From assembly GCF_008801475.1 (NCBI RefSeq), contig NZ_VZPP01000010.1, positions 1-64,000 on the forward strand: a stretch of DNA of 64,000 nt, written 5' to 3'. The DNA is from Pseudomonas moorei. Its GTDB lineage: Bacteria; Pseudomonadota; Gammaproteobacteria; Pseudomonadales; Pseudomonadaceae. The position numbers and the translations under genes were made by a program. Shown here in pieces: positions 25,018 through 33,159 of this stretch. Each line of letters begins with the position of its first letter. The first letter of the stretch is position 1. Under the pieces are notes generated by a model, which was not told where the DNA came from, made no database searches, and saw only the letters and a program-made list of their open reading frames with translations.

Positions 25018-25890
25018 ATGACCATGACCCTGACGTCCACCTTGAGCAAACCCAAGCCCCGGTTCAGTTCGCCGGGCCTGGAGCGCGGTTTGCTGCTGTT
25101 TCCGCTGCCGGTGTTGCTGCTGATTTTCTACGTGCTGCCATTTCTCGGTGTGGTCGGCTGGAGCTTCTCGCTGCCGACGCCGGGCATCGAGCAATACCAG
25201 CGCATCGCCACCGACCCGGCGATTCACGAAATGCTCTGGCGCACCCTGCGCCTGTGCATGACAGTCAGTTGCCTGGCCCTGGTGATCGGTTATCTGCTGG
25301 CGTACTGCTGGGTGTTCAGCCCGCCGTTCTGGCAACGGGTGGTGGAGATCTGCATCTTCATTCCGTTCTGGATTTCCGTGCTGGTGCGGGCCTTTGGCTG
25401 GTTGATCGCCCTGCGCAGCAACGGCGTACTCAACAACGGCCTGATGGGCATGGGATTGATCGATCAGCCACTGCAACTGAGCCGCAATGAAATAGGGGTG
25501 GTCATCGGCATGCTGCACGTGATGATCCCGTACGCAGTGTTCCCGCTGCTGTCGACCATGCGCCAGCTGGATCAACGGGTGCTCATGGCCTCGCGCGGCC
25601 TGGGTGCCGGTGCCCTGCGTACCTTCTGGCAGGTGCTGCTGCCGCAGACCCTGCCGGGGATACTGGGTGCCTTCATCATGGTCTTCGTGTTCTGCCTGGG
25701 CTTCTTCATCACCCCGGTGCTGTTGGGCGGCGGGCAAACGGTAATGATCGCCGAATACGTGTTCCTGCAAATGTTCCAGACCAGCAATTGGGGCCTGGGG
25801 GCGACACTGAGCGTGGTGCTGCTGGCCCTGGTCAGCGCGTTGATCTGGGTGTTGCTGAAAATGACCCGCGTGAACCGACTGGTAGGCTGA
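25018..25890 (+). CDS. ABC transporter permease (PotB-like)
   Basis: 290 aa with about six transmembrane helices and the EAA-type loop (ASRGLGAGALRTFWQVLLPQTLPG at about 198-221) that contacts the ATPase. First of two permease subunits, as in PotABCD-type importers. Start is ATG 25018, 10 bp after the binding-protein gene. Confidence 0.9.
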   Translation: MTMTLTSTLSKPKPRFSSPGLERGLLLFPLPVLLLIFYVLPFLGVVGWSFSLPTPGIEQYQRIATDPAIHEMLWRTLRLCMTVSCLALVIGYLLAYCWVFSPPFWQRVVEICIFIPFWISVLVRAFGWLIALRSNGVLNNGLMGMGLIDQPLQLSRNEIGVVIGMLHVMIPYAVFPLLSTMRQLDQRVLMASRGLGAGALRTFWQVLLPQTLPGILGAFIMVFVFCLGFFITPVLLGGGQTVMIAEYVFLQMFQTSNWGLGATLSVVLLALVSALIWVLLKMTRVNRLVG

Positions 25891-25897
25891 GATCACT

Positions 25898-26725
25898 ATG
25901 AATACCCATCGCACAAGCCTGAGTACGCGGCTGCTGGCCGTGATCGCCATGGCCTTCATGCTGTTCCCGCTGCTGACGGTCATTCCGGTGTCCTTCACCA
26001 GCAAACGCTTCCTGTCGATGCCCGAGGGCAACTGGTCGCTGCGCCACTACGAGGCGCTGGTCAGCAACCCTGACTGGTTCCATGCCATCAGCCAGAGCCT
26101 GAGCATCGCGTTTGCCACCAGCATCATCGCCACGTTGCTGGCTGCCAGCTTCAGCCTCGGTATCTGGTACATGCGCTCGAAACTGGCCACGGCGCTGATC
26201 GGCCTGGTGCTGTTGCCGATGGCGATTCCGCCGGTGATCTCCGCGTTGGTGCTGTACTTTATGGAAACCAAACTCGGCAGCTACGCACCGGGGATCGGTT
26301 ATGACACCCCGACCGGCGTGGTGATTGCCCATGTGATCATGGTCGTCCCATACGGCGTAGTGACCATGCTGGTGGCCCTCAGCCAGATTGACCGGCGCAT
26401 CGAACTGGCCTCGCGCAACCTCGGCGCCAGCCTGATGCAGACCACCTTCATGGTGATCCTGCCCAACCTGAAACTGGGCCTGGCCTCCACCGCGCTGCTG
26501 GGGTTCGCCCTGTCGTGGGAAGAGGTGGCGGTGACGCTGTTCATCACCAGCGTCAACGTCGACACCCTGCCCAAACGTATCTGGAGCGGCTTGCGCGATA
26601 ACGTCGACCCGAGTGTCGCGGCGATTTCGGTGTTGTTGATCTCGCTGACCCTGCTGGTGCTGATCGGGCGGTTGGTGGTGCAGCATCTGGCGGACAAACG
26701 GGCGCAGAAGCTGTTGCATCGGTAA
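25898..26725 (+). CDS. ABC transporter permease (PotC-like)
   Basis: 275 aa with six predicted helices and an EAA-type loop (ELASRNLGASLMQTTFMVILPNLKLG). Second permease of the importer, 7 bp after the first. The operon ends at the terminator at 26749-26779. Confidence 0.9.
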   Translation: MNTHRTSLSTRLLAVIAMAFMLFPLLTVIPVSFTSKRFLSMPEGNWSLRHYEALVSNPDWFHAISQSLSIAFATSIIATLLAASFSLGIWYMRSKLATALIGLVLLPMAIPPVISALVLYFMETKLGSYAPGIGYDTPTGVVIAHVIMVVPYGVVTMLVALSQIDRRIELASRNLGASLMQTTFMVILPNLKLGLASTALLGFALSWEEVAVTLFITSVNVDTLPKRIWSGLRDNVDPSVAAISVLLISLTLLVLIGRLVVQHLADKRAQKLLHR

Positions 26726-26748
26726 ACATGTCGCAACCGAAACCAAAG

Positions 26749-26779
26749 GCCCCGCTTCGTTATGAACCCGGGGCTTTTT
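26749..26779 (+). terminator. Intrinsic terminator of the ABC operon
   Basis: GCCCCG (26749-26754) pairs with CGGGGC (26769-26774), followed by TTTTT. Confidence 0.8.
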
Positions 26780-26796
26780 GCATTTGCGCCGCCCCT

Positions 26797-26963
26797 GTAG
26801 GAGCGAGCCTGCTCGCGATGGCCTCACGGGCAACGCGTTCATCCAACATGAACGTGTAATCGTTGACGTCCATCGCGAGCAGGCTCGCTCCTACAGGGCA
26901 CCGCGTTTATCCCGCTTGAGCGCGTAATCGTTGACTTCCATCGCGAGGCTCGCGCCTACAGAA
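26797..26963. repeat. Three REP elements with a short direct repeat
   Basis: REP cores at about 26799-26822, 26870-26900 and 26938-26962 (GGAGCGAGCCTGCTCGCGATG and complements) are separated by copies of a CGTAATCGTTGAC-containing spacer. This fills the 365-bp gap between the ABC operon and the next gene; nothing coding is seen. Confidence 0.8.
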
Positions 26964-27090
26964 GTGCAAAAAATGACCAGCCGCCTGTTGATCCGTGACA
27001 ACGCCGCCCCGGTCCAATAGATTAGTCGGCCTGAAAAGGCCCCCGTGCTTTCTCGCCTCTATTCAAGTTAAAAGAAGTAGTGAATTTTCA

Positions 27091-27795
27091 ATGTCCGATT
27101 CCAACACCGCTGAATCCGTAGTCACCTTGTCGTCCAAAGCGGAATACGAAAACTCCATCAATCTTTCACAACACGTGCCTCAGGCGAAAACCATCAGTGA
27201 GATGGTCCTGGACGCTTTTCAATCGAGCCGTGAAAGCGATCAGATCCGTGAGCTGCGCGCCGCGATTCGCCAGGCCCACGACAGCTTCGACGATGACAAG
27301 GCTTACGAGCTGATGGGCCAGCTCAAGCAGCTCAAGGACGCCGAAGCGGCCGACATCGCAGCCCTGGAAGACCTGAGCAGCAAGTTCCCGATCAGCCGCA
27401 TTCTCTCCAGCTTCAAGGACGACCCGGCGTTTCAGGAGATCGTTTACGGGCTGGCGTTGAAGGTGTTGAACCAGACGCACCAGGCCATCAGCAACCCGAG
27501 CAGCGGCAAGAGCAAGGCGGCGCGGGCCAAGAAAGACGTCGAAGTGTTCACCATCAGCAAGGACGGCATGAGCGTGACCCTGCCGCTGCGCACCCCGCGT
27601 TCGCGCTTGAACCTTGACCGTGAAGCCCTGGAGTTCCTGGGCTTTACCTTCGTTGGCGAAGGCGATGAAGCGGAGCTGGAAAGCGAAACGTTCCTGGACA
27701 GCACGGGCGCGGAACAAGCGGTCAACCGCAAAAACATCATCACCGCCCTGCAGCAGCAAACCGCGTTCGACGGTTACAGCATCGCCGCGCAGTAA
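27091..27795 (+). CDS. Conserved hypothetical protein, 234 aa
   Basis: ATG 27091 begins MSDSNTAESVV; a longer in-frame start at 26995 is unlikely. Residues about 45-105 form a charged, coiled-coil-like helical region (REL RAAIRQAHDSFDDDKAYELMGQLKQLKDAEAADIAALEDL, written with a break). The C-terminal part (about 145-234) is beta-rich (VFTISKDGMSVTLPLRTPRSR). It is cytoplasmic, with no motif I can assign. It is monocistronic, with its own terminator at 27870. I believe close relatives occur across Pseudomonas, but no function is known to me. Confidence 0.7.
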   Translation: MSDSNTAESVVTLSSKAEYENSINLSQHVPQAKTISEMVLDAFQSSRESDQIRELRAAIRQAHDSFDDDKAYELMGQLKQLKDAEAADIAALEDLSSKFPISRILSSFKDDPAFQEIVYGLALKVLNQTHQAISNPSSGKSKAARAKKDVEVFTISKDGMSVTLPLRTPRSRLNLDREALEFLGFTFVGEGDEAELESETFLDSTGAEQAVNRKNIITALQQQTAFDGYSIAAQ

Positions 27796-27869
27796 TCCGA
27801 TACACCCTCGGCTTGCCCTGTAGCAAGGGGGCAAGCCCCTCGCCACAAGACCTCATCGCCTCATTTAAG

Positions 27870-27896
27870 AGCCCCGCCCCAGCGCGGGGCTTTTTA
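27870..27896 (+). terminator. Intrinsic terminator
   Basis: GCCCCGC (27871-27877) pairs with GCGGGGC (27884-27890), followed by TTTTT. It ends the 27091 gene; a REP-like GCAAGGGGGCAAGCCCCTCG precedes it. Confidence 0.85.
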
Positions 27897-28019
27897 TTGC
27901 CCGTGATTCCTCGCAATCCGCGATTACTCTTCCAGAATCGACGCCAGAACCACCTTCCCTTAACCCTTGAGCACCACGGGTCCGCCTGCGGGAAGGCGTC
28001 AACTCACTTTCCAGCTCAA

Positions 28020-28046
28020 GACCTCAGTGGTGCGATTGCTGAGGTC
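28020..28046 (+). promoter_or_regulatory. Inverted repeat covering the Shine-Dalgarno of the MocR gene
   Basis: GACCTCAG (28020-28027) and CTGAGGTC (28039-28046) are perfect 8-bp arms around an 11-nt loop. The right arm includes the Shine-Dalgarno GAGGT just 4-5 nt before ATG 28050. It could be an RNA hairpin that hides the ribosome site, or an operator for autoregulation. Confidence 0.5.
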
Positions 28047-28049
28047 ATC

Positions 28050-29480
28050 ATGAACACGACGCCCTTGTATCGTCAGTTAGCCCACCATTACCTGGATGCC
28101 ATCCGCAGCGGCACCCTGAAAACCGGTGAACGATTTCCCTCGATTCGGCTGATGATGGAAAAGCACGCCGTCAGCCTGTCAACCGCGGTGCAGGTGTGCC
28201 GCGAGCTGGAAGACTACGGGGTGCTGGAAGCACGGCCACGTTCCGGCAACTACATCCGCCAGCCCGACACACCGGTCAAGCCCGCGCCCGCCGCCCCGCC
28301 ACCACCTCTGGACACCGGGATCTATGTCGGCATTCATGAACAGGTGTCCTCGGTGCTCAAGGCCAGTCAGCGGGCGACGATCAAGGTCAATTTCGCCAGT
28401 GCCTACTGCGCACCGGAGCTGTACCCGATCAAGACCCTGCAAGACAACATGATCAAGGCGCTGCGTCACGATCAGCATTTGCTCGGTGCCGCCGGCTCGA
28501 CCTGCGGCAACAGCGCATTGCGCAACATCCTGGCCCGCCGGGCGCTGACCACCAAGACCAACCTCACGGCCGATCGCATCGTGATCACCAACGGTGCCAC
28601 CGAAGCGATCAATCTGGCATTGCGCGCCGTGACCCGGCCCGGCGACACCGTGGCCGTGGAATCGCCAACCTTTTACGGCCTGCTGCAAATTCTCGAAAGC
28701 CTGAATCTGCGGGTGCTGGAAGTCCCGGCCACGCCCCACAGCGGGATCAATCTGCTGGCCCTCGAACAACTGCTGCAAGGCCCGGAACCGATCAAGGCGC
28801 TGATCGTCATGCCCAACCTGCACAACCCGCTGGGCAGCGTCATGCCCGATGCCAACAAGGCGCGGCTGGTTCAGTTGTGCACCGAACACAACACCGTACT
28901 GATCGAGGACGACACCTACGGTGATCTGGTGGACACCGAGCAGCCGTTGTCCACGCTCAAGCACTGGGATAGCACCGGCAACCTGATCTATTGCGCCTCA
29001 CTGAACAAAACCCTGGCGCCGGGCCTGCGCCTGGGCTGGATCAGCGCCGGGAGATGGCACGACCGCGTGGAGATGCTCAAACATACCCAAACCCGCTGTT
29101 GCGAGGCGTTGTCGCAACTGGCGGTCAGTGCCTTCATGGGGACACCGTCCTATGAGCGTTACCTGCGGCGTTTGCGCAAAACCCTGACACAACAGCGCCA
29201 GCAGATGAGCGCAGCCATCACCCGCTACTTTCCCGAAGGCACCGGCGTGACCCACCCGCAAGGCGGTACGTTGCTGTGGGTGGAACTGCCGCGCGAGCAC
29301 TCGGCCATGGCGTTTTTCCATGAGGCGCTGAAGGTCGGCATCCAGATTTCCCCTGGGGATATCTTTTCCAATGCCAGGCGTTTCAATCACTTCGTGCGCA
29401 TTGGCTGCGGAGCGCCGTATTCAGCAAAAATCGACGAGGCGCTGCAGACCTTGGGCCGTATCCTGAAGAACCATGGCTAA
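28050..29480 (+). CDS. MocR-type regulator (GntR HTH + aminotransferase domain), gene 1
   Basis: 476 aa. An N-terminal GntR winged helix (about 1-70, RFPSIRLMMEKHAVSLSTAVQVCRELEDYGVLEARPRSGNY) and a proline-rich linker precede a fold-type I aminotransferase-like domain. The PLP lysine is in SLNKTLAPGLRLGW. MocR proteins use PLP or its amino-acid adduct as effector. ATG 28050 is the natural start of the HTH; upstream in-frame sequence contains a terminator and is not coding. It sits at the right-hand... lower-coordinate end of the biosynthetic cluster and points towards it, so it may be its regulator or a neighbour. Confidence 0.9.
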   Translation: MNTTPLYRQLAHHYLDAIRSGTLKTGERFPSIRLMMEKHAVSLSTAVQVCRELEDYGVLEARPRSGNYIRQPDTPVKPAPAAPPPPLDTGIYVGIHEQVSSVLKASQRATIKVNFASAYCAPELYPIKTLQDNMIKALRHDQHLLGAAGSTCGNSALRNILARRALTTKTNLTADRIVITNGATEAINLALRAVTRPGDTVAVESPTFYGLLQILESLNLRVLEVPATPHSGINLLALEQLLQGPEPIKALIVMPNLHNPLGSVMPDANKARLVQLCTEHNTVLIEDDTYGDLVDTEQPLSTLKHWDSTGNLIYCASLNKTLAPGLRLGWISAGRWHDRVEMLKHTQTRCCEALSQLAVSAFMGTPSYERYLRRLRKTLTQQRQQMSAAITRYFPEGTGVTHPQGGTLLWVELPREHSAMAFFHEALKVGIQISPGDIFSNARRFNHFVRIGCGAPYSAKIDEALQTLGRILKNHG

Positions 29481-29536
29481 CCCACAGGGGATTGTCACTG
29501 AACACAGGATTCGAGCACGACCACCATCAACTGGGG

Positions 29537-29621
29537 GGGCTGGCTTGCCGGCGATGGCGTCGTGTCAGTCACATCGATGGTGAATGTGCCGCCGCCATCG
29601 CGAGCAAGCTCGCTCCTACTG
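29537..29621. repeat. REP pair
   Basis: A GGCTGGCTTGCCGGCGATGG form and a GCCATCGCGAGCAAGCTCGC form lie between convergent genes (MocR and the MBL-fold hydrolase). Confidence 0.75.
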
Positions 29622-29634
29622 GTTTGGGTTTTCT

Positions 29635-30435
29635 TCAGGTCGGGGACTGGTGCAGGCTGATGATGTGCGGGTCGTCGTTCCAGTGCGGGAAGCGTTCGGC
29701 GATCAGTGGGTCGTGACCGGGAATCACGTGGTCTTCGCTGTCGGCCAGGCGGTCGATTTCGCTGAAGGCTTCAAGGGTCTGCGCCAGGTCGTCGAGGATC
29801 GGGAACGGGCTGCGCTCACGGATGTTGACCCACAAATGCGCGGCGTCCGAGGCCAGCACGATCCATCCTCGCGCGGTATTGACCCGCACCACCTGACTGC
29901 CGGGCGTATGCCCTCCCACGGGGTGCAGCGTCACACCGGGCATCACCTCGACCGTACCGCTGTGCAAGCGCATCCGCCCTTCGAACAACGGCGGCAGCGC
30001 CGACATCACATCGTCGACCTCGTAGGTTTTATTCACCGTGCGATGAGCCATTTTCGGCCCGGTGCAGAAGCGCAGTTCCGCTTCCTGCAGATGCACCGTG
30101 GCCTTGGGAAACAGGGCGAGATTGCCGGCATGGTCCCAGTGCAGATGCGTCAGGATCAGGTGCTCGACCTGCGCCGGATCGATGTCCAGTTGCCGCAGGG
30201 ATTCTTCCGGCAGGCGATACATCTGACGATTGCGCCGATCCGCCGTGGCCGGTTGAAAACAGGTGTCGACCACGATCACCTGCTGCTCGTTGCGGATGAC
30301 CCAGAAGTAGTAATCCAGCGGCATCGGCGCATTGGGATCACCACAGCAGGCGTCGTAAAGGAAATTCTCCCGTGCGGTGCGCTGGGCATTGGCGCCGACA
30401 CGGATGGCGAACACTTCGTACACAGGAACTGACAT
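29635..30435 (-). CDS. N-acyl homoserine lactonase-family metallo-beta-lactamase-fold hydrolase
   Basis: 266 aa. The metal motif HLHWDHAG (H-x-H-x-D-H, about residues 105-112) is followed by GGHTPGSQ, the bridging Asp in LASDAAHLW and a terminal IPGHDP His. This is the AHL-lactonase-like branch of MBL hydrolases; in a biosynthetic cluster such enzymes often open a lactone or lactam, or act as a self-resistance or hydrolytic step. GGAGGCG lies 5 nt before ATG 30435. It is the last gene of the lower operon, 14 bp after the AurF-like gene. Confidence 0.85.
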   Translation of the reverse strand: MSVPVYEVFAIRVGANAQRTARENFLYDACCGDPNAPMPLDYYFWVIRNEQQVIVVDTCFQPATADRRNRQMYRLPEESLRQLDIDPAQVEHLILTHLHWDHAGNLALFPKATVHLQEAELRFCTGPKMAHRTVNKTYEVDDVMSALPPLFEGRMRLHSGTVEVMPGVTLHPVGGHTPGSQVVRVNTARGWIVLASDAAHLWVNIRERSPFPILDDLAQTLEAFSEIDRLADSEDHVIPGHDPLIAERFPHWNDDPHIISLHQSPT

Positions 30436-30449
30436 GGGCGCCTCCGGGT

Positions 30450-31409
30450 TCAGGCCGCTGCGGTGGTTTTGAGGGTCGGACGAAAATCGAAATCGATCTG
30501 CTCGCTGATGCCCAGATCCTGCGCCAGACGATGCAGACCGCTGTAGTCGCGCATGATGGTGGCGTTCTTGTTGCTCTCGCGGGTGTCGGCAATGATCTGC
30601 GCGGCGTCTTCGACCCCAAGCTGCGTCAGAATCGCCTCCCACATCGAGTAGTCCTGGGCGATAAAGGCACTCAGCGCTTGCGACAAAGTACGAGCGAAAA
30701 ATGCCCGCTGAGGCGGCTGCATGTTGCCGTACATCACCTTGGCCACTTCGGCCAGCACCTTGCTGTGGGCGTACTCGTCGCGATTGTGCTGTTCGGCCAC
30801 GCGACGGTTCTGCGGCTGGATGGTCTGGTCGTCAGCCAGCAGGTCCAGATAGGCGTTGACGCTGATCTCGGCCACCACCGCAAAGGTGATCGCCGCCAGA
30901 TCCTTCTGCCATTGCTCGGTCAGCGTTTCACGCAGGGCCAGCAGGCGCAGATAAGTGACGGACGGCGGCAAGTCCAGATCCTGATCCAGCGCCCGCTCCA
31001 GCCTGGTCCGTTCGATGGCCCGCAGGTGCATCAGCGTGTGGTAATGCTCGTCGATCAGGGTTTGCTGCATCGCCTCGCGGAAATGCCAGTCGTCCTTGCC
31101 CAGGTACTGGTTGGCAATGACGCTCAGTGCCGGATTCACGACGTGTTCTTCGGCGGTGACGGTGCGCAGGTTGTAGCCGATCCAGCCCCAGGTCACCACG
31201 CGGCTCTTGAGCGCTTCGCTCAAGGCCTGGAATTTGGGGTGATGGAAAAACGGCACCATGCCCTCGGGGTAATCCGGGCGCGCCGGGTCGAACACTTCAT
31301 CGACCGACCACTTGTCCGGCGAGCAGACGGTGGCGCGCCGGGTCCAGGCCTGATTGAGCCGCACGATCAGTTGATGATCGACCTTGGCGATCTCGATTGC
31401 TGTTTGCAT
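30450..31409 (-). CDS. AurF-like diiron N-oxygenase
   Basis: 319 aa of the AurF (p-aminobenzoate N-oxygenase) diiron family. The ligand set is visible: Glu at 87/88 (TAEEHV), E121 and H124 (DEHYH), E181 (VAEISVN), then H208, E212, H215 (EQHNRDEYAH). The H-x3-E-x2-H spacing equals that of AurF. Such enzymes oxidise amines stepwise to hydroxylamine, nitroso or nitro, and in other clusters build N-N bonds or diazeniumdiolates. It therefore looks catalytically competent. No NRPS is nearby, so the substrate is likely a free amino-acid derivative or small amine. Confidence 0.88.
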   Translation of the reverse strand: MQTAIEIAKVDHQLIVRLNQAWTRRATVCSPDKWSVDEVFDPARPDYPEGMVPFFHHPKFQALSEALKSRVVTWGWIGYNLRTVTAEEHVVNPALSVIANQYLGKDDWHFREAMQQTLIDEHYHTLMHLRAIERTRLERALDQDLDLPPSVTYLRLLALRETLTEQWQKDLAAITFAVVAEISVNAYLDLLADDQTIQPQNRRVAEQHNRDEYAHSKVLAEVAKVMYGNMQPPQRAFFARTLSQALSAFIAQDYSMWEAILTQLGVEDAAQIIADTRESNKNATIMRDYSGLHRLAQDLGISEQIDFDFRPTLKTTAAA

Positions 31410-31475
31410 GATGCGATACCTGTAAGACGCGTACCCACAAGGGGTACGCCAAAAGAATGAAGGGCGACGGAAAAA

Positions 31476-32234
31476 TCAGGCCAGCCAATAGCGGGTCAGG
31501 TGGCGCGCCGGGTCAGTGTAACGGCTGCGGGCGTGGATCATCCGCCAGTTGTCCCAAATCAGCATGCACCCGTCGGGAATCAGCACCGGAATGTTGTGCT
31601 CAACGAAATACGCCTCGCCGAGTGCTGCAAACCGGGCCAGGGGCGAGGTGCTGTTGACGACCCGGGATTGCTGCAAGGCTTCCTTGGAAGGATTCACATC
31701 GCCGTAGTGAAACTGGTTGTAACTGAAGCGGAAAATGTCGCCCTCTTCTGTCGGCGTCAGGATGTACTCCTTGACCCGGCACTGCGCGGGTTCGCCAGGT
31801 TTGGCGGTGGCGACGAACTCCACCGGCGTGTCATTCAACCACTCGCGCAACTCCGGTTCACTGCGTTCCAGGGACCTCAGGAATTCGTAACCGTCCACCA
31901 GCCCGGTGTGCCCGCCACCGCAGGTCGCCTGCTTGTGACAATGCAGAGCCAGGTAACGCGGTGGCGGTCCGTATACCGGCGCTTCGGTATGCGGGCCGAT
32001 GCCGTTCATGCTCTGGGAGTACGGCAAGTCTTCGTAGCCCGGCTTGCGGGTAATGGCAAAGGCCACTTGCCCGTTGAACTGCGGAATGACCGGGCCGAAC
32101 TCATGCAATGTGCCGGTCACGTCATGGGCGAACTCGCCGGGGGTCAGGACAGTCCAGCCACGGGTCGACAATTCTTCATGGCGATGATCGAGTGAGACGT
32201 AAGGTTTGGACGCAACAATCCCTTGATTTGGCAT
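31476..32234 (-). CDS. Fe(II)/2-oxoglutarate-dependent dioxygenase (TauD/TfdA-like)
   Basis: 252 aa. The facial triad is visible as H82-x-E84 (PHTEAP; Glu instead of the more common Asp) and H234 (WRMIHARSRY), with the 2-oxoglutarate-binding Arg near the end (RHLTRYWLA). TauD-like enzymes hydroxylate, desaturate or cyclise small substrates; in clusters, CAS/VioC-like members act on free amino acids. AGGAA lies 7 nt before ATG 32234. The gene follows the class IV aminotransferase by 21 bp and precedes the AurF-like gene. Confidence 0.85.
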   Translation of the reverse strand: MPNQGIVASKPYVSLDHRHEELSTRGWTVLTPGEFAHDVTGTLHEFGPVIPQFNGQVAFAITRKPGYEDLPYSQSMNGIGPHTEAPVYGPPPRYLALHCHKQATCGGGHTGLVDGYEFLRSLERSEPELREWLNDTPVEFVATAKPGEPAQCRVKEYILTPTEEGDIFRFSYNQFHYGDVNPSKEALQQSRVVNSTSPLARFAALGEAYFVEHNIPVLIPDGCMLIWDNWRMIHARSRYTDPARHLTRYWLA

Positions 32235-32255
32235 GGTGTGATTCCTGGCGGTTGA

Positions 32256-33128
32256 TCAGGCGTTTACGGTTGAGGTGTACGCGGCAATGAACTGGCGACA
32301 GGCATCACCCGGTCGATAGTGCTGCTCATCGATGCTTTGCACGGGGGTGATTTCGGCGGCGGTGCCGGTGAGAAAACACTCATCGAAGTCGCCCAGTTGC
32401 GCAGGCAGAATCGTCGCTTCGACCACCTGGTAATCCAGGGCCCTGGCCAGCTCGATCACGGTCTGCCGGGTAATGCCGTTGAGGAAACAGTCGGGCACCG
32501 GCGTGTACAGCGTCCGGCCTTTGACGAAGAACACGTTGGCGCTGGTGGCTTCGGCGACGTGGCCGCGCCAGTCGAGCATCAAGGCGTCGTGGTAACCGCT
32601 GTTTTCCGCGTCGTGCTTGCTCAGTGTGGCGATCTGGTAATGCCCGGACGCCTTGGCCTCAAAAGGACTGCTGCTCGGCGGTGGACGTCGCCAGGTGGCG
32701 GTCTTCAACCGGATACCGGCCATGCGCGCCGCCGGATCGAAATAGCTCGGCCATTGCCAGCAAGCGATGGCCACATGCACACGGTTGAAGCGCGCCGAGG
32801 TGGAAATCATCTCGCTGCCGCGCCAGGCCACGGGTCGCAGGTAACCGTCGCTGACGTTGTTGCGTTGCAGCAGTTCATGGCTGGCCGCTTCCAGTTCGGC
32901 CAGTTCGAACGGAATGGCGAAATCCATCAATTGCGCCGAGCGATACAGACGCTCACTGTGTTCGCGCAGCTTGAAGATCTTGCCGTTGTAGACGCGCTCC
33001 CCTTCATACACCGTGCTCGCGTAATGCAAGCCGTGACTGAGCACATGCAGGCGCGCTTGCGACCACTCGACGAACTCGCCGTCGAGCCAGATCCATCCTT
33101 CGCGTTGATCAAACGGGATACCACTCAT
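32256..33128 (-). CDS. Class IV aminotransferase (IlvE-like)
   Basis: 290 aa. The Schiff-base lysine is K159 in FEAKASGHYQ, matching the position in IlvE, and the C-terminal phosphate-binding LTGTAAEITPV is intact. It resembles branched-chain amino-acid aminotransferases, also D-amino-acid and 4-amino-4-deoxychorismate family members. In this locus it probably makes or removes the amino group of a pathway intermediate; it may equally be a duplicated IlvE supplying the precursor. It is closely spaced (31 bp) after the KamA-like gene. Confidence 0.87.
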   Translation of the reverse strand: MSGIPFDQREGWIWLDGEFVEWSQARLHVLSHGLHYASTVYEGERVYNGKIFKLREHSERLYRSAQLMDFAIPFELAELEAASHELLQRNNVSDGYLRPVAWRGSEMISTSARFNRVHVAIACWQWPSYFDPAARMAGIRLKTATWRRPPPSSSPFEAKASGHYQIATLSKHDAENSGYHDALMLDWRGHVAEATSANVFFVKGRTLYTPVPDCFLNGITRQTVIELARALDYQVVEATILPAQLGDFDECFLTGTAAEITPVQSIDEQHYRPGDACRQFIAAYTSTVNA

Positions 33129-33159
33129 GTCCTTGTCTCCCCTGTGTTCAAGATTCGTC

